A DNA stretch of 64,000 bases from Rhodanobacter sp. ANJX3. GTDB lineage: Bacteria; Pseudomonadota; Gammaproteobacteria; Xanthomonadales; Rhodanobacteraceae. The notes below the pieces were generated by a model. The model had not been told where the DNA came from. It ran no database searches and was given only the letters and a program-made list of their open reading frames with translations. Below, piece after piece: positions 8,546-17,766 of the stretch (positions are counted from its first letter, which is position 1; each line of letters starts with the position of its first letter). A program made the position numbers and the translations under genes. Location of the stretch: the NCBI RefSeq assembly GCF_014200755.1, contig NZ_JACHCM010000007.1, positions 84,833 through 148,832 of the forward strand, read 5' to 3'.

Positions 8546-9142
8546 TTGACCGCCATGCTCAACCCCGAAATCCTTAGTACGTTTGTGCGCCTGCTGGATG
8601 AAGCCAAAGCCAGCGACGACCGTGAACCCACGGCCCTGAGTCTGTCCACCGTGGACGCCTCGGGCCGTGTCGCCTCGCGCATCGTTCTTTTGAAGGAGGT
8701 CGACGAACGCGGCTTCCGCTTTTATACCAATTACCAGAGCGACAAGGGCAGCCAGCTCGATGCGCATCCGCAGGTCGCCCTGTGCTTCCACTGGAAGCAG
8801 CTTCGCCACGGGGTTCAGGTTCGTGTCGAGGGCGTGGCGCGTAAAGTGCAGCCGGCCGAGTCGGACGCCTATTTTGCCAGTCGGCCCCGGGGCAGCCAGA
8901 TCGGTGCGTGGGCCTCGCTGCAATCGCAGACGCTGCCCGATCGCGACACGTTCGAGCAGCGCGTGGCCAAGTACGAAAAGGAATTCGAAGGTCGCGATGT
9001 GATGCGTCCGCCGCATTGGGGTGGATTCCTGGTCGAGCCGGACATGGTCGAATTCTGGTACGGCGCCGAGTTCCGCCTGCACGAGCGCGTGCGCTGGAAT
9101 CGCCACGGCCAGACCTGGACCAGCAGGCTGCTTTATCCATGA
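8546..9142 (+). CDS. pdxH: Pyridoxamine/pyridoxine 5'-phosphate oxidase
   Basis: FMN-dependent enzyme making pyridoxal 5'-phosphate (vitamin B6). About 195-198 aa. Family motifs: SRIVLLKEVDERGFRFYTNY, SDKGSQLDAHPQVALCFHW, YFASRPRGSQIGAWAS, and the C-terminal signature EFWYGAEFRLHERVRW. The start is ambiguous: TTG at 8546 sits 5 nt after AAAAGGA (8534-8540), whereas the ATG at 8555 would be 14 nt away, so the TTG is preferred. Its stop overlaps the yjbQ start (ATGA). Confidence 0.95.
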   Translation: MTAMLNPEILSTFVRLLDEAKASDDREPTALSLSTVDASGRVASRIVLLKEVDERGFRFYTNYQSDKGSQLDAHPQVALCFHWKQLRHGVQVRVEGVARKVQPAESDAYFASRPRGSQIGAWASLQSQTLPDRDTFEQRVAKYEKEFEGRDVMRPPHWGGFLVEPDMVEFWYGAEFRLHERVRWNRHGQTWTSRLLYP

Positions 9143-9579
9143 GTCGGGCGGTGCCTGTCGAGCAGGTTGCACAGCACGGCTTGGTGGTGCCGACGCGCGG
9201 CCGCGGCTTCACCGACATCACGGCGCAGGTAGATAACCTGGTTGTTGCGAGCACGGTGCAAACCGGCATCGCCAATATCTTCACCGCGCATACCAGCTGT
9301 TCGTTGCTGATCAGCGAAAACGCCGATCCGGCCGTGCGCCGCGATCTGGAGCGCTGGTTTGCGCGCGCGGTGCCCGATGGCGATGCTCTGTTCGAGCACG
9401 ACGCGGAAGGCCCTGACGATATGCCGGCGCACGTCCGCTGCGCGCTGAGCGGTGTCACGCTGACTGTGCCGGTCAGCGATGGGTGCCTGCAGCTGGGCAC
9501 CTGGCAGGGCATTTATCTATGGGAGCATCGCACTCGTCCACACCAGCGCAAGGTCACCGTGACGGTGCTGGGGCAATGA
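9139..9579 (+). CDS. yjbQ: YjbQ/UPF0047 family protein
   Basis: 146 aa from the ATG at 9139, which overlaps the pdxH stop; an open frame exists further upstream inside pdxH but has no reason to be used. Family signatures: GFTDIT near the N-terminus, IFTAHTSCSLLISENADP with the conserved His, MPAHVRCALSGVTLTVPV, and LGTWQGIYLWEHR at the C-terminus. Members have weak thiamine-phosphate synthase activity in vitro; the physiological role is uncertain. Coupling to pdxH is suggestive only of cofactor metabolism. Confidence 0.92.
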   Translation: MSRAVPVEQVAQHGLVVPTRGRGFTDITAQVDNLVVASTVQTGIANIFTAHTSCSLLISENADPAVRRDLERWFARAVPDGDALFEHDAEGPDDMPAHVRCALSGVTLTVPVSDGCLQLGTWQGIYLWEHRTRPHQRKVTVTVLGQ

Positions 9580-9597
9580 GCGCGGGACGCCTGGCAT

Positions 9598-10410
9598 ATG
9601 GCTGATCGCGAAAGTGCCGATCACTACCCGCAGCGCATCGTCTGTCTGACCGAAGAGCCCACCGAAGTGCTGTATGCGCTCGGCGAGGAGCATCGCATCG
9701 TCGGCATCTCAGGCTTTACCGTGCGTCCTGCGCGTGCACGCAAGGAAAAGCCGAAAGTCTCCGCCTTCACCAGCGCCAAGATCGGCGAGATCATGAAGCT
9801 GGAGCCGGATCTGGCGATCGGCTTTTCCGATATCCAGGCCGATATCGCGCGCGAGCTGATCAAATGCGGCGTCGAAGTGTGGATCAGCAACCATCGCAGT
9901 GTCGACGGCATCCTCGCCTATATTCGCCGCCTCGGCGCAATGGTCGGTGCCGCGGCGAAAGCCGAGGCGTATGCGCAACGCGCCGAGCGGCATATCGCCG
10001 ACATTCGCGCGTCGGCGGCTGCCTTGCCGCGCCGACCCAAGGTCTATTTCGAGGAATGGGACGAGCCGATCATTACCGGCATCCGCTGGGTCGCCGAGAT
10101 CATCGGTATCGCCGGCGGCGACGACTGTTTCCCCGAACTCGCGAGCGAACCGTTGGCCAAGCAGCGCATTCTGGCCAACGGCGACGAAGTGATACGCCGC
10201 GCGCCCGACATCATCCTCGGCTCGTGGTGCGGCAAACGCTTCCGGTCGGAGAAGGTGGCGGTGCGTCCCGGTTGGGAAACCATTCCGGCAGTGATCCATG
10301 GCGATCTTTACGAGATCAAGTCTCCGATCATCCTGCAGCCCGGGCCCGCGGCGCTGTTCGATGGGCTGGATGCGATTCATCGGATCATCGCGACCTGGGC
10401 ATTAAGCTAA
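9598..10410 (+). CDS. BtuF-like (Fe3+/cobalamin type) substrate-binding-fold protein
   Basis: 270 aa with the helical-backbone periplasmic binding protein fold: RIVCLTEEPTEVLYALG, RIVGISGFT, and MKLEPDLAIGFSDIQADIA, followed by VEVWISNHRSVDGI. No signal peptide or lipobox is visible at the start (MADRESADHYPQ), so this is a cytoplasmic or differently routed member of the family and not a standard ABC-transporter receptor. No transporter subunits are adjacent. It starts 18 nt after yjbQ and is probably cotranscribed with pdxH-yjbQ. Ligand unknown; a cobalamin-binding label is by family only. Confidence 0.72.
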   Translation: MADRESADHYPQRIVCLTEEPTEVLYALGEEHRIVGISGFTVRPARARKEKPKVSAFTSAKIGEIMKLEPDLAIGFSDIQADIARELIKCGVEVWISNHRSVDGILAYIRRLGAMVGAAAKAEAYAQRAERHIADIRASAAALPRRPKVYFEEWDEPIITGIRWVAEIIGIAGGDDCFPELASEPLAKQRILANGDEVIRRAPDIILGSWCGKRFRSEKVAVRPGWETIPAVIHGDLYEIKSPIILQPGPAALFDGLDAIHRIIATWALS

Positions 10411-10696
10411 ACAATCGTTTTGCCCGATACCGAGCCGACGGATGCATAGCGATGTTTGGGCCATGAGGTTGGAGGCCTGCAGCGATAGAGATAGAATTGA
10501 AAGTTTGGCTGGCCTGCATCACGTCAGTTATGCGCGCTGGATCTGCTTGATCAGCATCAATCCGGCATAGGCCGCTGACGGAAGGTAGTGCGATGGAATT
10601 GCTGCGAGTCAAGGCGAGTTGCTGGATGAACGAGTGTTGTGTTCTGGGTGTTGCTGCCGATAGCCGCATCTGTGGCTGTTTTGTTATGGATCGGCT

Positions 10697-13378
10697 ATGA
10701 ATCACATTTTTCGTCTCGTCTGGTGCCGCTCACGCCGGGTTTTGGTCGTCGCATCGGAACTGGCATCTCGATGCCACGGCAGCGCCACCGGCACAGCGGA
10801 TGGGCGACAGTCGGGATCGAGCAACAAGCTGCTGATGGCAGCGCTTGTCGGCACCAGCGGAGCCTTGTTCGTTTCCGGAGCCTCCGCGCAGTCGGTCGGT
10901 GACGGAAAGCTCGATGACCTGCAGTCGCTGGTCGCCAAATACAGCGCGCCCGATGCCGCGTCGCCCGGACAAAATCGCTCCGCCGCTGGCCAGGACGCCC
11001 CCGTTGCGGTGCGCGCAAACGTCCGCACGGCGTCGTCGCCCCCCGTCACACGGTCGCCAGCGCCGAAAACGCAGGCTTTGCGGCGTGACCACCAGGAGAT
11101 CCGTTCCGCCAGCGTAGCCACGTCTGCGACGCACGCCGCAGAGCGCGCCGATAAGAGAAAAACACCGCCAGTGGCCGAGGTAGCCACGACGAAACCGTCA
11201 GAGCAGCCGCCGTCGAAATCACCGCAGGCACAGGTGGCAGCAGCGCCTTCGGCGATGTCGGGCGCGGCGCAAAGCGCGCATTTTGCTGCCGCCGATGCTG
11301 CCGATCGAAAGCGTTCCTACAAAACGATGGCGCCCCCGGCGCGGTCGTCCAGCGCAGCGGCAACGCCGGATCATGAGACGACGGCAGCGCCGTTGCCGAT
11401 CAACCGCACAAACCTCGAAACGCGCCAGACACTATGGCAGCGGGCTCAGACAGAACTGGCGGCGGGGCGGCGTTTGCCTGCCCTGGCGGCGTGCGAACAA
11501 CTGTTGGCGCAATGGCCGAACGACGTACCTGCGCGCCGCATGCAGTGGCAAATTCTGTCCGATCTGGGCGCCACCGCACGCGCGTGGCAATTGGCGCAAG
11601 GGATGTCTTCACCACCCGATGCGGCAACCAGCAGGACGTTGCAGGCCGACCTGGCGACGCATGAAATTCGCTGGGCCACGGCGACGCCTGCTGATCCCCG
11701 GCAGCCCTATGTTTCCGTCGATCGGGCTGTGGCGGACATCAATAAAGTCATCGCCGAGGCTGACAAAAATCAGCCCGCGTTGGCGGTGCGGGCGCGCACC
11801 GATCGCCTGATGGTCGACGATCAGTTAGACCATGGCGCCACCGCGGTCGATACGTATCGCCAGCTGCTGGCCGACAACCATCCTTTGCCAAGTTACGCCA
11901 AGGCTGCCGCGGCCGATGCGCTGTTGCAGCAGCGTCATCCATTTGAGGCGGCGACACTCTACGAACAGAGCATTCACGATTTGCCGGGGCCTTATGCTTC
12001 AGGCGAGACAGATCCACGTACCGGTCTGATGTATGCCTATCTTGAGTCAGGCCGCAACACCAAGGCGATTGCCCTGGCTGACAAAACGGCGGACTCGCTG
12101 AGTGCCTTCAAGCCTCGTCATGGCATCGCACTACCGGTGCGCAATCAGGCAAAGCTGCAGGCCGATCTGAATACGGTACTGGTGCGTGAGTACAGCGGCC
12201 TGCTGCCCGACGCGCAGAGCCGTTTGCAGCCGCTGTTGCAGCAGGCGCCGATGAGCGCGCAGCTATGGCGCGAGTTCGGCACTCTGCAGCGAGCCCGGGG
12301 CTGGCCGCGCGCCGCCGAGCGCAGCCAGACCATTGCCCTCGGCATCGATCCCAACGACCTGTCCACCAAGCTCGGCGTGCTCGATGACTGGCGTCAGCTG
12401 CATGACTATTCGCTGGTGCAGCCGACGCTGACCAAGATTGAAACCGTGCTGCCGCGCAGTCCCGAAGTGCAGCGCGAGCGCGAGTCGTGGGATCGCGAGC
12501 GCGGCTGGCAGTTCGATATCGAGCATGATCGTGGACGCGGCAGTACGCCCAACCTGGGTGACTCCGATCATCAGACGCAGGCGACGTTGGCCAGTCCGTT
12601 GCTGGACGACCACTGGCGCGTGGAGGGTCTGATCAACCAGACCTCGGCGAACCTTCCGGAAGGTCCTATCGAGCGCGACCGGGCCGGGCTGGGCCTGTTG
12701 GGTTACATGCGCGATCTGCAGTTCTATGCCCACGTGCTGGGCGCAGCTGGCGGCCGGGCGAAGGACACGGCGCTGGAGGCTGGCGCCACCTGGGCACCGA
12801 GCGATCACTGGGTGTTTGCCGGTGACTGGAACAAGCATGGCGACACCGATCTGCCGATCCGTGCGAGCTATTACGGTATTACCGCCGAAGCGGTGCATGC
12901 CAGCGTGCAGTGGCGCGCCAGCGAGCTCACCGAGGCAGGTTTCGGTGTCAACAGCGTGCACTTCAGCGACAACAACAGCAGCAAAGGCTGGCAATCGCAC
13001 GTGATGCAGCGATTGTTCACCGTGCCGCAGATGACGATCGACGGTGGCCTGGAGGCTGGCAGCAGTCACAACAGCAATGTCGACGTTCCCTACTACAGCC
13101 CAGGGCACGTTCGCTGGGCGGCGGTCGACTTGCGCCTGCAGAATTTGCTGTTCCAGCGCTACGAGCAAACGTGGCGACAGAGGATCGATATCCAGGCGGG
13201 CACCTATGACGAGCGAGGCCTTGGCTCCAGCTGGATGGCTAGCGCAGGCTATGGACAAAGCATCGAGCCGCGTGCCGGCCTGGCCTTTGGCTGGAAGCTG
13301 GGCTGGAGCAGCCAGCCTTATGACGGCAAGCGCGACTCACGAGTCACGCTGGATTTGACCATGCATTGGGGAGAATGA
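10697..13378 (+). CDS. pgaA: PgaA-like outer-membrane export porin with extended signal peptide
   Basis: 893 aa, first gene of a pgaABCD-type operon; exports poly-beta-1,6-N-acetylglucosamine across the outer membrane. The N-terminus is unusual: MNHIFRLVW...VVASELAS matches the ESPR extension seen on autotransporters, followed by a hydrophobic core (LLMAALVGTSGALFVSGASA) with an ASA-Q cleavage site near residue 64. Residues about 75-240 are Ala/Pro/Ser-rich low complexity. TPR-like helices follow from about 245 to 600 (RARGWPRAAERSQTIALGIDP), then a beta-barrel from about 610 to the C-terminus, ending TLDLTMHWGE. PgaB starts 1 nt after its stop. E. coli PgaA is about 807 aa; the excess is the ESPR plus linker. 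Confidence 0.88.
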   Translation: MNHIFRLVWCRSRRVLVVASELASRCHGSATGTADGRQSGSSNKLLMAALVGTSGALFVSGASAQSVGDGKLDDLQSLVAKYSAPDAASPGQNRSAAGQDAPVAVRANVRTASSPPVTRSPAPKTQALRRDHQEIRSASVATSATHAAERADKRKTPPVAEVATTKPSEQPPSKSPQAQVAAAPSAMSGAAQSAHFAAADAADRKRSYKTMAPPARSSSAAATPDHETTAAPLPINRTNLETRQTLWQRAQTELAAGRRLPALAACEQLLAQWPNDVPARRMQWQILSDLGATARAWQLAQGMSSPPDAATSRTLQADLATHEIRWATATPADPRQPYVSVDRAVADINKVIAEADKNQPALAVRARTDRLMVDDQLDHGATAVDTYRQLLADNHPLPSYAKAAAADALLQQRHPFEAATLYEQSIHDLPGPYASGETDPRTGLMYAYLESGRNTKAIALADKTADSLSAFKPRHGIALPVRNQAKLQADLNTVLVREYSGLLPDAQSRLQPLLQQAPMSAQLWREFGTLQRARGWPRAAERSQTIALGIDPNDLSTKLGVLDDWRQLHDYSLVQPTLTKIETVLPRSPEVQRERESWDRERGWQFDIEHDRGRGSTPNLGDSDHQTQATLASPLLDDHWRVEGLINQTSANLPEGPIERDRAGLGLLGYMRDLQFYAHVLGAAGGRAKDTALEAGATWAPSDHWVFAGDWNKHGDTDLPIRASYYGITAEAVHASVQWRASELTEAGFGVNSVHFSDNNSSKGWQSHVMQRLFTVPQMTIDGGLEAGSSHNSNVDVPYYSPGHVRWAAVDLRLQNLLFQRYEQTWRQRIDIQAGTYDERGLGSSWMASAGYGQSIEPRAGLAFGWKLGWSSQPYDGKRDSRVTLDLTMHWGE

Positions 13379-13379
13379 G

Positions 13380-15293
13380 ATGTATGGATTGAACAGAGTC
13401 CTGCTGTTGCCGCTGCTGTTCTTTTCGGTGGCCGCCGTAGCGGCCACGCGACCTGTGCCGGATGCGATGGTGCATCCGATACGGGTTACGCCCCCGCTGC
13501 CGGCGCTTACCGTTCTGAACTATCACGACGTGGTCGACGACCTGCGCGAAGCCGGTCCGAACGACAGCACCGCGATCACCACCGATCATCTGATTGCGCA
13601 TTTCGACTGGCTGCTGACCAACGGCTTTCACATGGTCAGTTTCAATGACGTGGTGGCAGCCGTTGAAGGATCGCGCGCGTTACCGCCCAAAGCCGTGCTG
13701 CTTACCTTCGATGACGGACTGCAGAGCGCCTACACCCGCGTATTGCCGCTGCTGCGTGCCTACCATTATCCGGCGTTGATGGCGCTGGAAGGCTCGTGGA
13801 TGGACTTGCCGGAAGGAAAATCGTTCGACTACAACGGCAAGCGCTGCGATCGCCATTGCTTTCTCGATTGGGCGCAGGTTCGTCAGATCCAGGTGTCTGG
13901 TTTGGTTGAGATCGCTTCGCACACCTGGGATCTCCATCGCGGCATTGTCGCCAATCCGCAGGGTAACGTGATGCCGGCGGCTGTGACGTCGGCCTACGAT
14001 GCCGCCGCCGCAAAATACGAGGACGCCGCGACTTATCGCGCTCGCCTGTACGCCGATTTGAAGCACAGCGCCGATGAAATACAGCGCCAGACGGGCCGGC
14101 GACCGCGGGCGGTGGTGTGGCCATACGGCACCTTTAACCAAGTGGCGAAGCAGGTCGCCGATTCGGTGGGGCTGGCGTTTTCGCTGAGTCTGGATGACGC
14201 CAGTCCTTCGCTGGCGCCGGACAAGACCATCCCACGCGTGCTCATTCCCGACAATATCGGTGTGGATGGCTTGGCGGCGCTCATCTACGACCGGCACGAG
14301 GTGCAACCGCAGCGAGTGGTGCAGGTCGATCTGGATTACGTCTACGACCCGAACCCGGCGCAGCAGGAACGAAACCTGTCCGCTCTGCTGGATCGCATCA
14401 AGCGGATGGCGCCGACCCAGATATGGCTGCAGGCCTACGCCGACCCGGATGGCAACGGCGTCGCGGAGTCGGTGTACTTTCCCAACCGGCATCTGCCGAT
14501 GCGGGCCGACCTGTTTTCGCGCGTGGCCTGGCAACTGCAGACCCGCTGTGGGGTGAGGGTGTATGCCTGGCTGCCGGTGCTGGCTTATCGTTTCAAGGAG
14601 GCGCCGGGCCTGCCCAGCCTTGGGGCCGCCATGCCAAAAGCCGGCGACGACGTGTACCGGCTGGCCCCCTGGGACCCCCGCGTGCGCCGTATGATCGGCG
14701 ATGTCTACGAAGATCTGGCACAGCACGCCAATTTTTCCGGCGTGCTGTTTTCCGATGATGCGTTGATGCGCGATGGCGACCATCTGGGCCCCTGGGCGGC
14801 GCACACGCCCGCGCAGCGCACGCAAGATCTGATCGACTTCACCACCGCGCTGACGGCGCGCGTGAAACAGTGGCGATCGCAGATCAGGACGGCACGCAAT
14901 CTGTACGCCACGCCAGTGCTTCGGCCAGAGGCGGAAGCGTGGTTCGCACAGAGTCTTCCGGCCTTTCTGAGGGCTTATGACTACGTCGGCCTGATGGCCA
15001 TGCCGCAATTGGACAAGCGTTCGCCAACCGATCAGTGGTTCCAGCAGTTGGTCGATGCGGTAGCTCGCGAAAAAAGCGGCCTCGATCACACGGTGTTCGA
15101 GCTGGCGAGCAAGGACTGGCGAAACGGCCAGCCGATTCCGGCGCAGGTGCTGGGCGAACAGATACGTCTGCTGCAGGAGCGCGGCGCGCGAGATGTCGGC
15201 TATTACCCCGATGACTTCGTCAATGGACAGCCGGCGCTTGAGGCCATTCGCCCGTTCATTTCTGGGTCCGACTTTCCGTACAAGTCACGCTGA
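13380..15293 (+). CDS. pgaB: Poly-beta-1,6-N-acetyl-D-glucosamine N-deacetylase PgaB
   Basis: Periplasmic two-domain enzyme, 637 aa. An N-terminal signal peptide (LLLPLLFFSVAAVAA) precedes a polysaccharide deacetylase (NodB/CE4-like) domain at about 38-310: LTFDDG with D111/D112 and the metal-ligand SHTWDLH with H181 and H186. From about residue 320 there is the PgaB-specific glycoside hydrolase-like domain (GH153): VQVDLDYVYDPNP, IWLQAYADPDGNG, VYAWLPVLAYRF, GVLFSDDALM. It partially deacetylates PNAG before export. The Cys of the E. coli lipobox is absent, so the protein is probably periplasmic rather than lipid-anchored. Confidence 0.93.
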   Translation: MYGLNRVLLLPLLFFSVAAVAATRPVPDAMVHPIRVTPPLPALTVLNYHDVVDDLREAGPNDSTAITTDHLIAHFDWLLTNGFHMVSFNDVVAAVEGSRALPPKAVLLTFDDGLQSAYTRVLPLLRAYHYPALMALEGSWMDLPEGKSFDYNGKRCDRHCFLDWAQVRQIQVSGLVEIASHTWDLHRGIVANPQGNVMPAAVTSAYDAAAAKYEDAATYRARLYADLKHSADEIQRQTGRRPRAVVWPYGTFNQVAKQVADSVGLAFSLSLDDASPSLAPDKTIPRVLIPDNIGVDGLAALIYDRHEVQPQRVVQVDLDYVYDPNPAQQERNLSALLDRIKRMAPTQIWLQAYADPDGNGVAESVYFPNRHLPMRADLFSRVAWQLQTRCGVRVYAWLPVLAYRFKEAPGLPSLGAAMPKAGDDVYRLAPWDPRVRRMIGDVYEDLAQHANFSGVLFSDDALMRDGDHLGPWAAHTPAQRTQDLIDFTTALTARVKQWRSQIRTARNLYATPVLRPEAEAWFAQSLPAFLRAYDYVGLMAMPQLDKRSPTDQWFQQLVDAVAREKSGLDHTVFELASKDWRNGQPIPAQVLGEQIRLLQERGARDVGYYPDDFVNGQPALEAIRPFISGSDFPYKSR

Positions 15294-15303
15294 GGTCTTG
15301 AGC

Positions 15304-16551
15304 ATGGACAGCACTCTGCGCGTTTTGCTCGACTTTGCGTTTTTTTATCCGTTGACGATGTCGATCATCTGGATGATCGGCAGCGTATTGTATTTTCTGC
15401 GCTGGGAACGCACCAGCCCATCCCGGGTGAAGCCGCCGGCGCTTGCCGAATATCCCCTCGTCAGCCTGATCGTGCCATGTCATAACGAAGGCGAGCAGGT
15501 GCGCGAAACGATCCTGCAACTGACCGCGCAACGCTACCCGGCATTCGAGATCATTGCCGTCAACGACGGCTCCACCGATAACACCGGCGCATTGCTGGAT
15601 GAGCTGCAGCAGCACATTCCGCAACTGCGGGTGATTCACCTGTCCAGTAATCAGGGCAAGGCGATGGGACTGCGCATGGCGACCATGGCGGCGCGCGGCG
15701 AGTATCTGGTGTGCATCGATGGCGATGCCTTGCTGGACGACTACGCTACTCACTGGCTGATGACGCACTTGATCAGCAGTCCGCGCGTGGCGGCGGTCAC
15801 GGGCAACCCGCGCATACGCAATCGCTCCACCTTGCTGGGCAAGCTGCAGGTCGGCGAATTTTCTTCGATCATCGGGTTGATCAAGCGAGCGCAGCGGGTG
15901 TACGGCAGCGTGTTCACGATATCGGGCGTGATCGCCGGCTTCCGTAAGAGCGCCTTGCATGATGTCGGGTACTGGAGCACCGACATGGTGACCGAGGACA
16001 TCGACATCAGCTGGCGCCTGCAGATGAAGCACTGGGATATCCGCTACGAGCCCAACGCGCTTTGCTGGATATTGATGCCCGAGACGATTGGCGGCTTGTG
16101 GAAGCAGCGTCTGCGCTGGGCGCAGGGCGGTGCCGAGGTGATCCTGCGTTACACCCGCGACATGTTGCATTGGCGCCTGCGCCGCAATTGGCTGGTCGTC
16201 CTGGAATACATGCTGAGCATGCTTTGGGCGTATGTGATGCTTTGTGTGCTGACGCTGTGGGTGCTCGGACTGTTTCTGCCGATGCCGCCTGGCTTGTATA
16301 TAGCCACCATGTTGCCGCAATGGAACGGTGTTGTACTGGGACTGGTGTGCCTCACCCAATTCCTGGTCAGCCTGATGATTGATCGTCGCTACGAGACGGC
16401 CATTGGCCGCAATTACTACTGGATGATCTGGTATCCGCTGGCGTACTGGTTGATCAACACATTCACCAGCATCGTCGCTCTGCCCAAGGCCTTGTTGAAG
16501 CGCAAGGGTACCCGTGCCATCTGGACCAGTCCAGATCGGGGCGTGCGATGA
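15304..16551 (+). CDS. pgaC: Poly-beta-1,6-N-acetyl-D-glucosamine synthase PgaC
   Basis: Inner-membrane processive family 2 glycosyltransferase, 415 aa, polymerising UDP-GlcNAc. The ATG at 15304 gives an N-terminal membrane helix (PLTMSIIWMIGSVLYFL). GT2 motifs in order: VNDGSTDNTG, CIDGDALLDD (DxD-like), TEDIDISWRLQ and the QRLRWAQGG (QxxRW) product-binding motif; C-terminal membrane segments follow. An upstream in-frame ATG at 15193 lies inside pgaB and is unlikely. Synthesis in homologues needs PgaD and c-di-GMP binding to the PgaCD complex. The stop overlaps the pgaD start by 4 nt. Confidence 0.94.
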   Translation: MDSTLRVLLDFAFFYPLTMSIIWMIGSVLYFLRWERTSPSRVKPPALAEYPLVSLIVPCHNEGEQVRETILQLTAQRYPAFEIIAVNDGSTDNTGALLDELQQHIPQLRVIHLSSNQGKAMGLRMATMAARGEYLVCIDGDALLDDYATHWLMTHLISSPRVAAVTGNPRIRNRSTLLGKLQVGEFSSIIGLIKRAQRVYGSVFTISGVIAGFRKSALHDVGYWSTDMVTEDIDISWRLQMKHWDIRYEPNALCWILMPETIGGLWKQRLRWAQGGAEVILRYTRDMLHWRLRRNWLVVLEYMLSMLWAYVMLCVLTLWVLGLFLPMPPGLYIATMLPQWNGVVLGLVCLTQFLVSLMIDRRYETAIGRNYYWMIWYPLAYWLINTFTSIVALPKALLKRKGTRAIWTSPDRGVR

Positions 16552-17024
16552 AAGCCGAAGCTATTTTGATCCATAGGCCTCATCGGCAGCGGCGAGCGAG
16601 TCGGGCGATATTCGGACTGCTCACGCTGGTTGCGTGGATAGCGTGGGTGTCCCTGTGGCTGCCATTGATTACCGCGCTGGCGTGGTGGTTCGGTTTGCAT
16701 ACCAGCTACGTGGAGCTGTTCCAGCGTGACCATACCGCAGGGTGGGGCCAGTTGCTCTACCTGCTCTGGTTGGCCCTGGGCTGCGCGTTGGTCATTTCAT
16801 CGTGGTCAGCCTACAACTGGAAGCGCTTTCACAAGCTGGATCGCCGGCGCGGACGGCCGCCAGCTTCCATGACCGCGATGGCCCAGCTGCTGAGCGTGGA
16901 TCATGTCAGTGCCATCGAACTGCGCAGCAGCAATCGCATTGTGCTTACGTTCGCCGACGACGGCAGCGTCAGCCATATCCCCGGTCCGGCAGCAGCCGAT
17001 CCGTCGCTTGAAGGTTCGCGCTGA
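16548..17024 (+). CDS. pgaD: PgaD-like accessory membrane protein
   Basis: 158 aa with two hydrophobic segments (about 22-48 and 70-90), then a basic, soluble C-terminal part. This is the PgaD architecture: a small two-helix inner-membrane partner that forms the c-di-GMP receptor with PgaC. Identity rests on operon position (4-nt overlap with pgaC, last gene of the cluster) and topology more than on sequence motifs, since PgaD is poorly conserved. The cytoplasmic tail (ALSVDHVSAIEL, IVLTFADDGSVSHI) is longer than I expect and may be lineage-specific. Confidence 0.8.
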   Translation: MKAEAILIHRPHRQRRASRAIFGLLTLVAWIAWVSLWLPLITALAWWFGLHTSYVELFQRDHTAGWGQLLYLLWLALGCALVISSWSAYNWKRFHKLDRRRGRPPASMTAMAQLLSVDHVSAIELRSSNRIVLTFADDGSVSHIPGPAAADPSLEGSR

Positions 17025-17073
17025 AGGCCGGTTGACGGTTAATGAATCTGTGCGGGGTTTACTGAGCGCGCGC

Positions 17074-17098
17074 CCCTGCCGACAGGGCCGGTTGGTTT
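17074..17098 (+). terminator. Weak candidate terminator after the pga operon
   Basis: CCCTG-CCGA-CAGGG hairpin at 17074-17087 followed after a few bases by ggttggtttt, between the convergent pgaD and yggT genes. The stem is short and the T-run imperfect, so efficiency is doubtful. Confidence 0.3.
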
Positions 17099-17190
17099 TC
17101 AAAGAGCAAGTCTCCGACTAGCTCGCGCTGCCGCTCGGCGGCCACGGCAAGGCAACCCGATGTGGGCCACACGGAGACCTTAAACAGGCT

Positions 17191-17766
17191 CTAGGCGACC
17201 AAAGCCAACCGTGTTCCGAGATCCAGCAACGGAGCCGCGATCAACATGCGCGCCAGTAGCAGGCCCACCATCACCACCGTCGGCGAAAAATCGATATTCC
17301 CCGCCGTCAGCTTGCCGCGCAGCGGCCGCAGCAAGGGTTCGACGATGGAGCCTGCCAGGCGCAGCGCCGGCTGGCGCCGATCCACGGCCAGCATGCTCAT
17401 CAGCGACCAGGCGAAGATCAGCACCAGATAGAACAGCAGCAGAAAATCGAGCAGCTCGGCGAAGGCCAGCAGCACCAGGCCGAGCGGGTGCGGCATCACG
17501 CCGATAATCAGAAACAGCACGAGCCGCTTCAGCAGCATGGCCAGCCACGCAAGCAGCAGCGCGGCGAGGTTGATGCGGCGCCAGTTGAGAATGACGCGAC
17601 GCACCGGCGCCAGCACCGGGTTGGTATAGCGGTAGACGAACTGGCTGAGCGGGTTGTTGAAATCGGCGCGGCAGGCTTCGGCGAGCAAGCGCACGACGAG
17701 CAAAGTGATGACCGCATCGAAAGCCAGTTCGATCAGCAGGGAAACGGCGTTCAGCAGATAGCTCAC
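17191..17766 (-). CDS. yggT: YggT family integral membrane protein
   Basis: 191 aa, mostly hydrophobic, with two YGGT repeats: the first around PLSQFVYRYTNPVLAPVRRVI and the second around AGSIVEPLLRPLRGKL, each with the family's helix-amphipathic loop pattern. The family is linked to membrane homeostasis and osmotic tolerance, with no defined biochemical function. Overlaps the end of proC by 4 nt, the standard proC-yggT arrangement. Confidence 0.92.
   Translation of the reverse strand: MSYLLNAVSLLIELAFDAVITLLVVRLLAEACRADFNNPLSQFVYRYTNPVLAPVRRVILNWRRINLAALLLAWLAMLLKRLVLFLIIGVMPHPLGLVLLAFAELLDFLLLFYLVLIFAWSLMSMLAVDRRQPALRLAGSIVEPLLRPLRGKLTAGNIDFSPTVVMVGLLLARMLIAAPLLDLGTRLALVA

Noticed and set aside
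10411..10696. c-di-GMP riboswitch before pgaA
   Set aside because: The 286-nt leader was read for GEMM-type conserved bases and none was found. c-di-GMP control, if present, more likely acts on PgaCD.
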